Source of the DNA: Gammaproteobacteria bacterium
Lineage (GTDB): Bacteria; Pseudomonadota; Gammaproteobacteria; GCF-002020875
Reading direction: 5' to 3'
Assembly (NCBI GenBank): GCA_018671205.1
Contig: JABHIC010000115.1
Coordinates: forward strand, 1 to 12,872
Length of the DNA stretch: 12,872 bases
Shown: in pieces, positions 1 to 7,587 of the stretch
How positions within the stretch are numbered: the stretch's first letter is position 1
Layout of the letters: each line of letters starts with the position of its first letter
The notes under the pieces: generated by a model
Told to the model about the DNA's origin: nothing
Database searches by the model: none
What the model saw: only the letters and a program-made list of their open reading frames with translations
Translations under genes and position numbers: made by a program

Positions 1-3000
1 ATTTTCGCCTGGATCTGACAGCCGCAGGTGAGTTGACGGTCTATTCGGAGGGTAGCATGGACACCTATGGCTATCTCTACGATGAGAATGGTGATCGGTT
101 GGCCTCCAATGATGATGGGGGGACCAGCACCAACTTTAGCTATAACTACACGGTCCATTCAGCAGGCACATTCTACGTTAAGGTTCGTGCCTATAGTGAT
201 ACCAGAACAGGCGGCTATACGGTGGTGAACACTTTTGCTGAAACCTCTACTACAGTGGATTCAGAGACTGTACTGGACGACTACGGTAACGATCGCTCAA
301 CAGCCGGTGTGCTGGCGGTCAACAGCTCATTGGCGGGTTCTATTGAAACGGGTGGGGATGTTGACTACCACCGTCTTGATCTGGCTGCCGCAGGTGAGTT
401 GACGGTCTACTCGGAAGGTAGCATGGATACCTATGGTTATCTCTACGATGAGGATGGTGATCAACTGGCCTCCAATGATGATGGGGGTTCCAGTACCAAC
501 TTTAGCTACAGCTACTCGATCCCTGCCGGGGGAACCTACTACATTCAGATTCGCGCGTATAGTTCTACCCGAACAGGTAGCTACACCCTGGTGAACAACT
601 TCGAGATGGTGAGTGATGACTACGGTAATGATCTCTCCTCAGCGGGTACATTGAGCGTCAATAGCTCTGTGACCGGCTCTATTGAGGTGGGTGGAGATAG
701 TGACTATTTCCGTATCGAGCTGGAGGCTGAAGGTGAGTTGACCGTCTACTCTGAAAGTAACCTGGATACTTTTGGCTATCTGTATGATGCGAATGGGGAG
801 CACCTTACAACCGATAATGATGGAGGGAGTAACGCCAACTTCAGTTACAGTTATGCGATCCCTTCAGCGGGGAGTTACTATGTTCAGATTCTTGCCTCCA
901 GTGAGACAACAACGGGTAGCTATACCGTAATCAACCAGTTTGAAGAGGTTGCGACAGATGATTATGGGAATGATCAGGCTTCTGCAGCCCTGATCAGTGA
1001 AAATGGTGACCTGTCTGGAGTGATAGAGGCGGGGGGAGATAATGACTATTTCCGTCTGGAGCTGGGTGCTGCGGGTGAGTTAACCGTCTCTACAACCGGG
1101 AGTATGGACACCTATGGCTATCTCTACGATGAGAGCGGTGGCCGGTTGGCCTCCAATGATGATGGCGGGGTCGGCACCAATTTCAGTTATACCTACAGCA
1201 TCCCCGCTGCAGGAAGCTACTATGTTCGGGTTAGGGCATATAGCAGTACCGCAATCGGTGGTTACCAACTAAATAGCTCGTTTGTTGTGCTACAACCTCC
1301 TGTGGCCAATATGTCCCTCAGTGTGACCGAGGGGTTTGTACCATTAACGGTTGCTGTGGATGGGAGTGGTTCAACCGATACTGATGGCCTGATTAGCCAC
1401 TATCTCTGGACACTCTCTGATGGCAGGACAGCGACCGGTCCGACAGCCGATTTCCTCTTTACTCAGGATGGTACCTTTACCATCACCTTGCTGGTTACCG
1501 ACGCAACGGGGCTAACGGATACGACCTCTCAAAGTGTTCTGGTTCAGTATGGCCAGCCGATTGCGGACTTCTCACTCTCCCCAACCGAGGGAAGTGTCCC
1601 TCTGACGGTTGAGGTGGATGGTGCAGCCTCGACTGCAGGTGGAGGTAGTGTGGCAGAGGAGGATAGCTGGGCTACGGGTCGATATTCTAACAGTGAGAAT
1701 AGAAGTCAGCTATTAACCATTCCCGGAGCCAGCTCGCTGACGGTTACTGTGGTGGGTGAGACGGAGAGAAGTTTTGACTACTTTTATGTTTATGATAGTA
1801 ATGGTACGCAGCTACAACGTTACCATGGGAGTATCAGTGATACCTTTACGGTTGCGGGAGACTCCATTACTGCGCGCTTAACCAGCGACTCATCCGTAAC
1901 CAGAAACGGGGTGACCATCACCGTACAGGGAGATGGTGCGAATGGTATATCAAGCTACAGCTGGTCATCCTCTGATGGACAGATGGCAACAGGGCAGAGC
2001 GCATCACTGCTTTTTGAGTCTGCCGGAACCTATGATGTCACCCTGACGGTAATCGACAGTAATGGTCAGAGTAACAGCCTGACCCAACAGGTGACTACAA
2101 CCTATGATCCACCCATTGCGCAGTTCACAATGAGTCCGGAATCGGGCGCAACCCCGCTGACCGTACAACTGGATGGTTCAGCCTCGCATGAGGCGGGGTC
2201 AGCAGGTACGGCATCCTCTTCGGCAAGCTGGAATACCGGCCCCTACACGAATAATGAGAGCCGTCAGGAGATATTGAGTGTCTCCGGTGCATCTGAAATG
2301 GTGGTTACCCTTGTGGGTGAGACGGAGGCCTTCTACGATTACATCAAAATCTATGATGGGTCGGGAAGCCTGGTTCAGCAATTTACCGGGGTGATGAATG
2401 AGTCGGTAACGGTCTCTGGAGATACCATTACCGCAGAGTTGGTTTCTGACCACTCAGTGACTCGTGAAGGGGTGGTTGTAACCGCTAGCAGCGCCTCGGG
2501 TAACGGAATTACCTCCTATCAGTGGAGTTCAACGGGGGGGCATCAGGCGAGTGGTCGTACCGCAGAGATGACCTTCTCAACAGCAGGTCGGTTCGATATC
2601 TCATTGACGGTTAGTGATGGTGTTGGCTCTACGACGACCACAAGTGAGGTCTTGGTTGAGTCACTGAATGATGATATTGATCCCACCGCATCGATTACCT
2701 CGATTGATAAGTCAACCGGAAAAGTCACCCTGCAGATCAGTGATAATCTGGGGATCAACTATTCGGAACTGATCTCAATGACCATAGATGGCGCTGCAGT
2801 AGGGACCAGCTATGACTGCTTGTCATCGGATAGTGCGGGGCGTTGTACCGATACAGCACCCAGGATTACGGTGCTGAGCGGACTAGATGATGGTATGGAG
2901 CTATCGATCGTGGTTAATGTGGTTGATCTTGCATCGAATACAGCACTCTATACCTTCTCTGGTGTTGTGGGTAATAACCTTCAGGTCTCTGACACACTGA

Positions 3001-3986
3001 CGGTTCAGGTCGGTGGTGAGGGCGGAATTGGTGTTAATACCGGATTTATCTCCTCCTACAGCTCCTCGGATGAGACGGTAGCGACGGTGAATGATGCCGG
3101 ATTGGTTACCGGAGTCGCTGTAGGGACCACAACGGTTGTGGTGAGTGATGTATTCGGCAACTCATTTAGTGTCACTGTGACCGTGTTGGCAGAGAGTGCA
3201 ACCTACTACAATGCAACCGCACGACTGGCACCACAGGTGATTGCTGCGGGTATCTCACCGACAATCGTTGATCTTGGGGATACGACACTGGATGTTATTG
3301 CGATGGTTCGCCCCGGAATTTTAGCGCTGGACCGAGTGAGTTTCCGAGTCTCAAACTCAGGCTTTGCGATCGAGATGAAAGATGCGGGTATCCTCAAGAA
3401 TGGAGATGAGATCTACAAAATGACCTATACCTTTGCCCGCGGTGCATTTGGTACCTATACCATGACTAATGCATGGGGAAATGGGGAGGGGCAATTTAAT
3501 ATTATTGCTTATGATATTGGTCAGCAACAGTCGCATCAATTTCCTGAGTTACAGTTCGGAAACTTCCCGGCACAACAGGCGAGTGTACGGTCCGAGGTTG
3601 CCATCGACTATATCGGCACCAAGAGGTTGGCTCCCCAGATTGTGATGGCCGGTTTTACCCCGTCACAAATTGACTTTGCGGATACCCGTTTTGATGTGAT
3701 TGCAGTGGTAAGGAGTGGAGCCCTACCCATCGATACCGTCTCACTCAGTCAGAACCAGGGTGGATTTGCGATGGCGATGAATGAGGCCGGTGTATTGAAT
3801 AATGGGGATCGTGTCTTCTCCATGACCTATACCTTCCAGAGAGGTGTTTTTGGTACCGCCACACTGGATGCGCTTTGGGGAGATGCCCCGTCGCAGTTTA
3901 ACCTTCGGGTCACGGATACGGCTCAACAGCAGAGCCATAACTTCCCAGATGTGATTTTCGGGAACTATCCAGAGTTGTCTCAATAG
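1..3986 (+). CDS. Large modular secreted/surface protein with PPC, PKD, CUB-like and Big_2 domains (5' end outside window)
   Basis: The reading frame is open to the left edge: codons from base 3 read FRLDLTAAGEL, which matches the inside of the later repeats, so the true start lies upstream and a TTG at 33 is not the start. About 1327 residues are visible. In order: part of a PPC-like repeat (3-275), three full PPC-like repeats (276-614, 615-956, 957-1295), a PKD domain (1296-1550), two PKD domains each with an apparent CUB-like insert (1554-2100, 2108-2660), an Ig-like domain (about 2680-2970), a Big_2-like domain (about 2971-3195), and two copies of an unrecognised domain (3198-3983). PKD is recognised by PLTVxxDGS and YxWxxSDG; PPC by the LxDxxGxxLASNDDGG pattern and a YYVxVRAY strand. 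Only two cysteines occur. The C-terminus has no PEP-CTERM, LPXTG or other sorting signal I recognise. PPC, PKD and CUB domains are typical of exported proteins that bind polymers or other proteins, so a surface, adhesive or hydrolase-accessory role is inferred. Any catalytic domain would be upstream. The exact function is unknown. Confidence 0.85.
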   Translation, partial: FRLDLTAAGELTVYSEGSMDTYGYLYDENGDRLASNDDGGTSTNFSYNYTVHSAGTFYVKVRAYSDTRTGGYTVVNTFAETSTTVDSETVLDDYGNDRSTAGVLAVNSSLAGSIETGGDVDYHRLDLAAAGELTVYSEGSMDTYGYLYDEDGDQLASNDDGGSSTNFSYSYSIPAGGTYYIQIRAYSSTRTGSYTLVNNFEMVSDDYGNDLSSAGTLSVNSSVTGSIEVGGDSDYFRIELEAEGELTVYSESNLDTFGYLYDANGEHLTTDNDGGSNANFSYSYAIPSAGSYYVQILASSETTTGSYTVINQFEEVATDDYGNDQASAALISENGDLSGVIEAGGDNDYFRLELGAAGELTVSTTGSMDTYGYLYDESGGRLASNDDGGVGTNFSYTYSIPAAGSYYVRVRAYSSTAIGGYQLNSSFVVLQPPVANMSLSVTEGFVPLTVAVDGSGSTDTDGLISHYLWTLSDGRTATGPTADFLFTQDGTFTITLLVTDATGLTDTTSQSVLVQYGQPIADFSLSPTEGSVPLTVEVDGAASTAGGGSVAEEDSWATGRYSNSENRSQLLTIPGASSLTVTVVGETERSFDYFYVYDSNGTQLQRYHGSISDTFTVAGDSITARLTSDSSVTRNGVTITVQGDGANGISSYSWSSSDGQMATGQSASLLFESAGTYDVTLTVIDSNGQSNSLTQQVTTTYDPPIAQFTMSPESGATPLTVQLDGSASHEAGSAGTASSSASWNTGPYTNNESRQEILSVSGASEMVVTLVGETEAFYDYIKIYDGSGSLVQQFTGVMNESVTVSGDTITAELVSDHSVTREGVVVTASSASGNGITSYQWSSTGGHQASGRTAEMTFSTAGRFDISLTVSDGVGSTTTTSEVLVESLNDDIDPTASITSIDKSTGKVTLQISDNLGINYSELISMTIDGAAVGTSYDCLSSDSAGRCTDTAPRITVLSGLDDGMELSIVVNVVDLASNTALYTFSGVVGNNLQVSDTLTVQVGGEGGIGVNTGFISSYSSSDETVATVNDAGLVTGVAVGTTTVVVSDVFGNSFSVTVTVLAESATYYNATARLAPQVIAAGISPTIVDLGDTTLDVIAMVRPGILALDRVSFRVSNSGFAIEMKDAGILKNGDEIYKMTYTFARGAFGTYTMTNAWGNGEGQFNIIAYDIGQQQSHQFPELQFGNFPAQQASVRSEVAIDYIGTKRLAPQIVMAGFTPSQIDFADTRFDVIAVVRSGALPIDTVSLSQNQGGFAMAMNEAGVLNNGDRVFSMTYTFQRGVFGTATLDALWGDAPSQFNLRVTDTAQQQSHNFPDVIFGNYPELSQ
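3..1295 (+). repeat. Tandem PPC-like coding repeats, four copies visible (first partial)
   Basis: In-frame repeats of 339-342 bp (113-114 residues), each full unit opening with DDYGND at 276, 615 and 957. The protein pattern is DDYGND, a SxxGxIExGGDxDYxRL strand, GELTV, a DTxGYLYDxxG turn, NDxGG, NFSYxY, and a closing YYVQIxAxS strand. This is like the bacterial pre-peptidase C-terminal (PPC) domain. DNA identity is high in the centre of units: bases 57-87 and 1104-1134 are identical, as are 96-118 and 1143-1165. Unit number is therefore likely to vary by recombination, and short-read assemblies may collapse it. More copies may lie upstream. Confidence 0.85.
1554..2660 (+). repeat. Two tandem PKD modules each with an apparent nested CUB-like domain
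   Basis: Each module is about 550 bp. The first half of a PKD domain (PIAxFxxSPxxGxxPLTVxxDG) is interrupted after the DGAAST or DGSASH segment by about 90-100 residues. PKD then resumes with NGISSYSWSSSDG in copy 1 and NGITSYQWSSTGG in copy 2, and finishes with the usual GxxDxxLTVxD strand. The inserts (about 1650-1935 and 2220-2500) share a GETE motif, then DYFYVYD or DYIKIYDG, then SDxSVTRxGV near the end. These match the CUB domain pattern (DYxxIxDG and SDxSVxxxGF), and the conserved Glu and two Asp sit where calcium-binding CUB domains carry ligands. Neither insert contains cysteine. The CUB assignment rests on motifs read by eye. Confidence 0.7.
3198..3983 (+). repeat. Duplicated C-terminal domain of unknown family, two copies
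   Basis: Two diverged copies of about 130 residues lie at the C-terminus, offset by 402 bp measured from the RLAPQ motif at 3222 and 3624. Shared positions include RLAPQ, AGxxPxxxDxxDTxxDVIAxVRxG, GFAxxMxxAGxLxNGD, MTYTFxRGxFGT, WG, FN, QQQSHxFP and FGNxP. The DNA copies are clearly diverged, so the duplication is older than the PPC repeat expansion. I do not recognise the family. The position at the extreme C-terminus and the beta-rich, cysteine-free composition would suit a surface-anchoring, secretion or ligand-binding module, but that is only inference. Confidence 0.75.
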
Positions 3987-4001
3987 CAGTTCTTGCAGGG
4001 G

Positions 4002-4026
4002 GGGAGGGGCATTCACCGCCCCTCCC
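4002..4026 (+). terminator. GC-rich hairpin after the surface-protein gene, possible terminator or attenuator
   Basis: A perfect 9-bp stem (GGGAGGGGC / GCCCCTCCC) with a 7-base loop lies 15 bp after the stop of the large gene and 36 bp before the dnaE ATG. No T-run follows on either strand, so it is not a canonical rho-independent terminator. It could be a weak terminator, an mRNA 3'-end stabiliser, or a structure in the dnaE leader. Confidence 0.45.
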
Positions 4027-4062
4027 TGTGAGGTGGGGAACAGGATAAAATTCGTCGCTACT

Positions 4063-7000
4063 ATGTCCTTTGTCCACCTCAGACTTCATACCGAATACTC
4101 CATGGAAAATGGATTGGTTCGGATTGCACCGTTGATGAAAAGCCTTCAGGCGGCTGCGATGAGTGCCGTGGCGGTTACTGATTTAGGCAACCTCTTTGCG
4201 GTAGTTAAATTTTACCGGGCAGCAACCGCAGCGGGCATCAAGCCTGTTTTTGGTGTTGAGATGCGTATCCGTCCACAAGAAGAGAGAGGCGCGGAGTCTC
4301 GCTTGGTGCTGCTGGCACAGAATGAGCAAGGTTTTAAAAACATCAAGAGCCTGGTCTCTCGCTCTTATATTGAAGGACAGCATCGTGGTGTTCCTCAACT
4401 GGAACGAGAGTGGCTTGAGGGGGCAACAGAGGGGGTGATTGCCCTCTCAGGAGGGCGTAGTGGGGATGTCGGGCAGGCATTGATTGCAGAGGACCAGGGG
4501 CAGGCCGAGGCACGGCTAGAGCATTGGGTGACGCTCTTTCCAGACCGTTTCTATCTTGAGTTGCAACGTACCGAACGGCAGGGAGATGAGAACTGGAACC
4601 ATGCCGCCGTGGCTCTTGCGGAGCACTATCAGCTTCCGGTGGTGGCCACCAACGATGTCCATTTCCTACAGGTAGATGAGTTTGATGCCCACGAGGCGCG
4701 GGTCTGTATCCATGAGGGGCGGGTGTTGGATGACCCACGCCGGCCCAAAAATTTCAGCCCCCAGCAGTACCTGCGTAGTGCGGAGGAGATGGAACAGCTG
4801 TTTGAGGATATTCCTGAGGCGCTGGAGAACAGTGTTGAGATTGCCCGCCGCTGTAATGTGATGCTCTCTCTGGGTAAGAACTACCTGCCCGACTTCCCGA
4901 TTCCAGCCGGACTGACGATGGAACAGTTTTTCCAGCAGGAGTCCGAACAGGGGCTGGAGGAGCGTCTGCTACAGCGCTTTGAACATGCGGATCAGATCAT
5001 TGAAAAACGTCCCCCCTATGACGAACGGTTGAGGCTCGAACTGGAGGTGATCAGCGGGATGGGCTTTCCCGGATACTTTCTGATTGTTGCAGAGTTTATC
5101 CGTTGGTCGAAGGAGCATGACATTCCGGTGGGGCCGGGGCGTGGCTCCGGTGCGGGTTCACTGGTGGCCTATGCGCTGAAGATTACCGACCTCGATCCAC
5201 TGGAGTATGAGTTACTGTTTGAGCGTTTCCTCAATCCAGAACGGGTCTCCATGCCCGATTTTGATGTCGATTTCTGTATGGAGAGGCGGGATGAGGTCAT
5301 TGATCATGTGGCCGATACCTACGGCAGAGATCGTGTCTCACAGATCATCACCTATGGGCGGATGAATGCCAAGGGGGTGGTGCGTGATGTGGGTCGAATA
5401 CAGGGACACCCCTATGGCATGGTGGATCGGATCGCCAAGCTGATTCCGTTTGACTTGAAAATGACGCTCGACAAGGCGTTGGTGGAGTCAGAAGAGCTGA
5501 AGGAGCGCTATGACGAGGATGAGGAGGTCAAAGAGTTGATTGACCTGGCCCGTTCTCTGGAAGGGGTGGCACGCAATGCAGGCAAACATGCCGGAGGGGT
5601 GGTCATCTCTCCCTCTGACCTGAACGACTTTACCCCGATCTACTGTGAAGAGAGTGGTTCGGGGTTGGTGACCCAATTTGATAAGGATGATGTGGAGGCG
5701 GTTGGGCTGGTTAAGTTTGACTTTCTCGGACTGCGTACCCTTACGATCATCGATTGGGCCGTGAAGATGATCAATCCGCAGCGTCAGGTCGAGGGTCTGC
5801 CGCCGCTGCTGATCGAGAAGATTGATCTGAATGATAAGCAGACCTTTGCCCTGCTCCAGGCGAGCCAGACCACCGCAATTTTTCAGCTAGAGTCCTCCGG
5901 GATGAAGGAGTTGATCGCCAAACTGAAACCCGACTCCTTTGAGGATATTGTGGCCCTGGTGGCGCTCTATCGGCCAGGACCGCTGGAGTCGGGAATGGTC
6001 GATAATTTTATTGATCGGAAACATGGTCGAGAGCCACTCTCCTTTCCCGATGCGAAATATCAGCATGACTCCCTGAAGCCCATTCTGGAACCCACCTATG
6101 GGGTCATTCTCTACCAGGAGCAGGTGATGCAGATTGCTCAGGTGCTGGCAGGTTACTCGCTGGGTGGAGCCGATATGTTGCGTCGGGCGATGGGGAAAAA
6201 GAAGCCAGAGGAGATGGCCAAACAGCGCTCTGTCTTTGCGGAGGGGGCGAAAAAGAGTGGGGTGGATGCCACGCTGGCGATGAAGATCTTTGACTTGGTA
6301 GAGAAATTTGCCGGTTATGGTTTTAATAAATCACACTCTGCGGCCTATGCACTGGTCTCCTATCAGACCGCATGGCTCAAGGCACACTACCCCGCCCCGT
6401 TTATGGCGGCTGTACTCTCTGCGGACATGGAGAATACCGACAAGGTAGTTACCCTGATTGAGGAGTGCCGGGAGATGAAACTGAAGGTCTATCCACCCAG
6501 TATTAATCATAGCCACTATCGCTTCAGGGTAACGCATCGTGAGACCACTGCAGCATCCGCACAGGAGGGTGATGTGGTCTATGGACTGGGGGCGATCAAA
6601 GGGGTGGGAGAGGCGGCCATTTCTGGAATTATTGAGGAACGGGTTCACGCAGGCCCCTACCATGACCTGTTTGAGTTTTGTCGCCGGGTAGATCTGCGTA
6701 AGGCCAATAAACGGGTGCTGGAGTCACTGATTCGGGCCGGGGCACTGGACGAGATCGCGCCCAATAAGCCCGCTCAGCCCAGTTGGGAGGGGCGTTCAAC
6801 CCTGGCAGAGAGTCTGCCCTCTGCGATGCGGGCGGCGGAGCAGTATGTCCGTGATCGGGAACGGGGGCAGGGGGATCTGTTTGGTTCGGCGGAGGAACCG
6901 GATACGGCCGTAGCGATCAGTTACCAGCAGGCTAAGCCGTGGAGTGAAGATGGACGATTAATCGGAGAGCGGGATACCCTGGGGCTCTATCTGACCGGAC

Positions 7001-7587
7001 ACCCGATTGATCAGTATGAGGAGGAGTTGAGCCATATGATCAGCCAACGGATGAACCGTCTAAGCCCGGATCGGGACAAGTTGGTGACTCTGGCGGGGCT
7101 GATGATCTCTATGCGGGTCGTCAAGACCCGTAGCGGTAAGCCATTGGCCATTTTGATGCTGGATGACCGAACCGGGCGCATCGAGATGACCCTGTTTGCA
7201 GAGAGCTATGAGAAGTATCGTCATCTGCTGGAGAAAGATGCCATTTTAGTGGTACGGGGCACGGTCTCAGAGGATGACTACAGTGGTGGGTTACGGATGA
7301 ACATAGAGGAGCTATGGAGTCTGGATGGGGCCAGAGCGGTCTATATGAAGCGACTGGTTCTTCGGCTCGATAAGGGACAGTTGTCGGGCAGTGGGATTCA
7401 GGAGCTATCTAACCAGTTGAGCCCCTTCTGTGAGGGGCACTGTCCGATCCGTATCCACTATCGGCAGCCGGGTCTGGTGGCTCAGATCGACCTGGGGAAG
7501 GCATGGCAGGTGCTTCCCGGGGAGTCACTGTTACGACGCTTGAAAGGGGTACTGGGCGATGAGGCGGTCTATCCTGATTATGGATAG
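4063..7587 (+). CDS. dnaE: DNA polymerase III alpha subunit (replicative polymerase)
   Basis: Full-length DnaE of 1174 residues, close to the 1160 of E. coli. It is the cytoplasmic catalytic subunit of the DNA polymerase III core, extending primers in complex with the epsilon proofreader, the beta clamp and tau. The N-terminal PHP domain starts FVHLRLHTEYS, with Arg where metal-binding PHP domains have the second His of HxH; this resembles the inactive PHP of E. coli, so proofreading should depend on a separate DnaQ. The palm carries PDFDVDFC with the two catalytic Asp at 401 and 403 and a third Asp in VKFDFLGLRTL at 553. A helix-hairpin-helix region begins near 840, the clamp-binding peptide QGDLF is at 936-940, and an OB fold spans about 1007-1087. 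The ATG at 4063 is chosen because family members start just before FVHLR; an in-frame GTG at 4033 would add 10 residues overlapping the leader. No strong Shine-Dalgarno precedes either start. No intein is present. The gene ends overlapping the converging batD stop by 10 bp. Confidence 0.97.
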   Translation: MSFVHLRLHTEYSMENGLVRIAPLMKSLQAAAMSAVAVTDLGNLFAVVKFYRAATAAGIKPVFGVEMRIRPQEERGAESRLVLLAQNEQGFKNIKSLVSRSYIEGQHRGVPQLEREWLEGATEGVIALSGGRSGDVGQALIAEDQGQAEARLEHWVTLFPDRFYLELQRTERQGDENWNHAAVALAEHYQLPVVATNDVHFLQVDEFDAHEARVCIHEGRVLDDPRRPKNFSPQQYLRSAEEMEQLFEDIPEALENSVEIARRCNVMLSLGKNYLPDFPIPAGLTMEQFFQQESEQGLEERLLQRFEHADQIIEKRPPYDERLRLELEVISGMGFPGYFLIVAEFIRWSKEHDIPVGPGRGSGAGSLVAYALKITDLDPLEYELLFERFLNPERVSMPDFDVDFCMERRDEVIDHVADTYGRDRVSQIITYGRMNAKGVVRDVGRIQGHPYGMVDRIAKLIPFDLKMTLDKALVESEELKERYDEDEEVKELIDLARSLEGVARNAGKHAGGVVISPSDLNDFTPIYCEESGSGLVTQFDKDDVEAVGLVKFDFLGLRTLTIIDWAVKMINPQRQVEGLPPLLIEKIDLNDKQTFALLQASQTTAIFQLESSGMKELIAKLKPDSFEDIVALVALYRPGPLESGMVDNFIDRKHGREPLSFPDAKYQHDSLKPILEPTYGVILYQEQVMQIAQVLAGYSLGGADMLRRAMGKKKPEEMAKQRSVFAEGAKKSGVDATLAMKIFDLVEKFAGYGFNKSHSAAYALVSYQTAWLKAHYPAPFMAAVLSADMENTDKVVTLIEECREMKLKVYPPSINHSHYRFRVTHRETTAASAQEGDVVYGLGAIKGVGEAAISGIIEERVHAGPYHDLFEFCRRVDLRKANKRVLESLIRAGALDEIAPNKPAQPSWEGRSTLAESLPSAMRAAEQYVRDRERGQGDLFGSAEEPDTAVAISYQQAKPWSEDGRLIGERDTLGLYLTGHPIDQYEEELSHMISQRMNRLSPDRDKLVTLAGLMISMRVVKTRSGKPLAILMLDDRTGRIEMTLFAESYEKYRHLLEKDAILVVRGTVSEDDYSGGLRMNIEELWSLDGARAVYMKRLVLRLDKGQLSGSGIQELSNQLSPFCEGHCPIRIHYRQPGLVAQIDLGKAWQVLPGESLLRRLKGVLGDEAVYPDYG

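Noticed and set aside
3..1295. Regular repeats as a CRISPR array or satellite
   Set aside because: The repeats are 339-342 bp, in frame, and diverge mainly at synonymous and surface positions. They are protein domain repeats.
4041..4056. TAAAAT as a -10 box for dnaE
   Set aside because: There is no acceptable -35 at 16-18 bp spacing, and transcription would start only a few bases before the ATG.
4033..4062. GTG at 4033 as the dnaE start, adding 10 residues
   Set aside because: DnaE proteins begin just before the FVHLR motif, which follows the ATG at 4063. The extra residues do not look like family sequence and overlap the leader next to the hairpin.
4343..4738. Long antisense frame inside dnaE, and similar long frames opposite the bat genes (for example 9447-9902)
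   Set aside because: They lie wholly opposite strongly supported genes, have low-complexity or Pro/Arg/Ser-rich translations, and show no recognisable domain.
4063..7587. Possible intein in dnaE, a common intein site
   Set aside because: The length is close to the intein-free E. coli protein, and the catalytic motifs run on without interruption.
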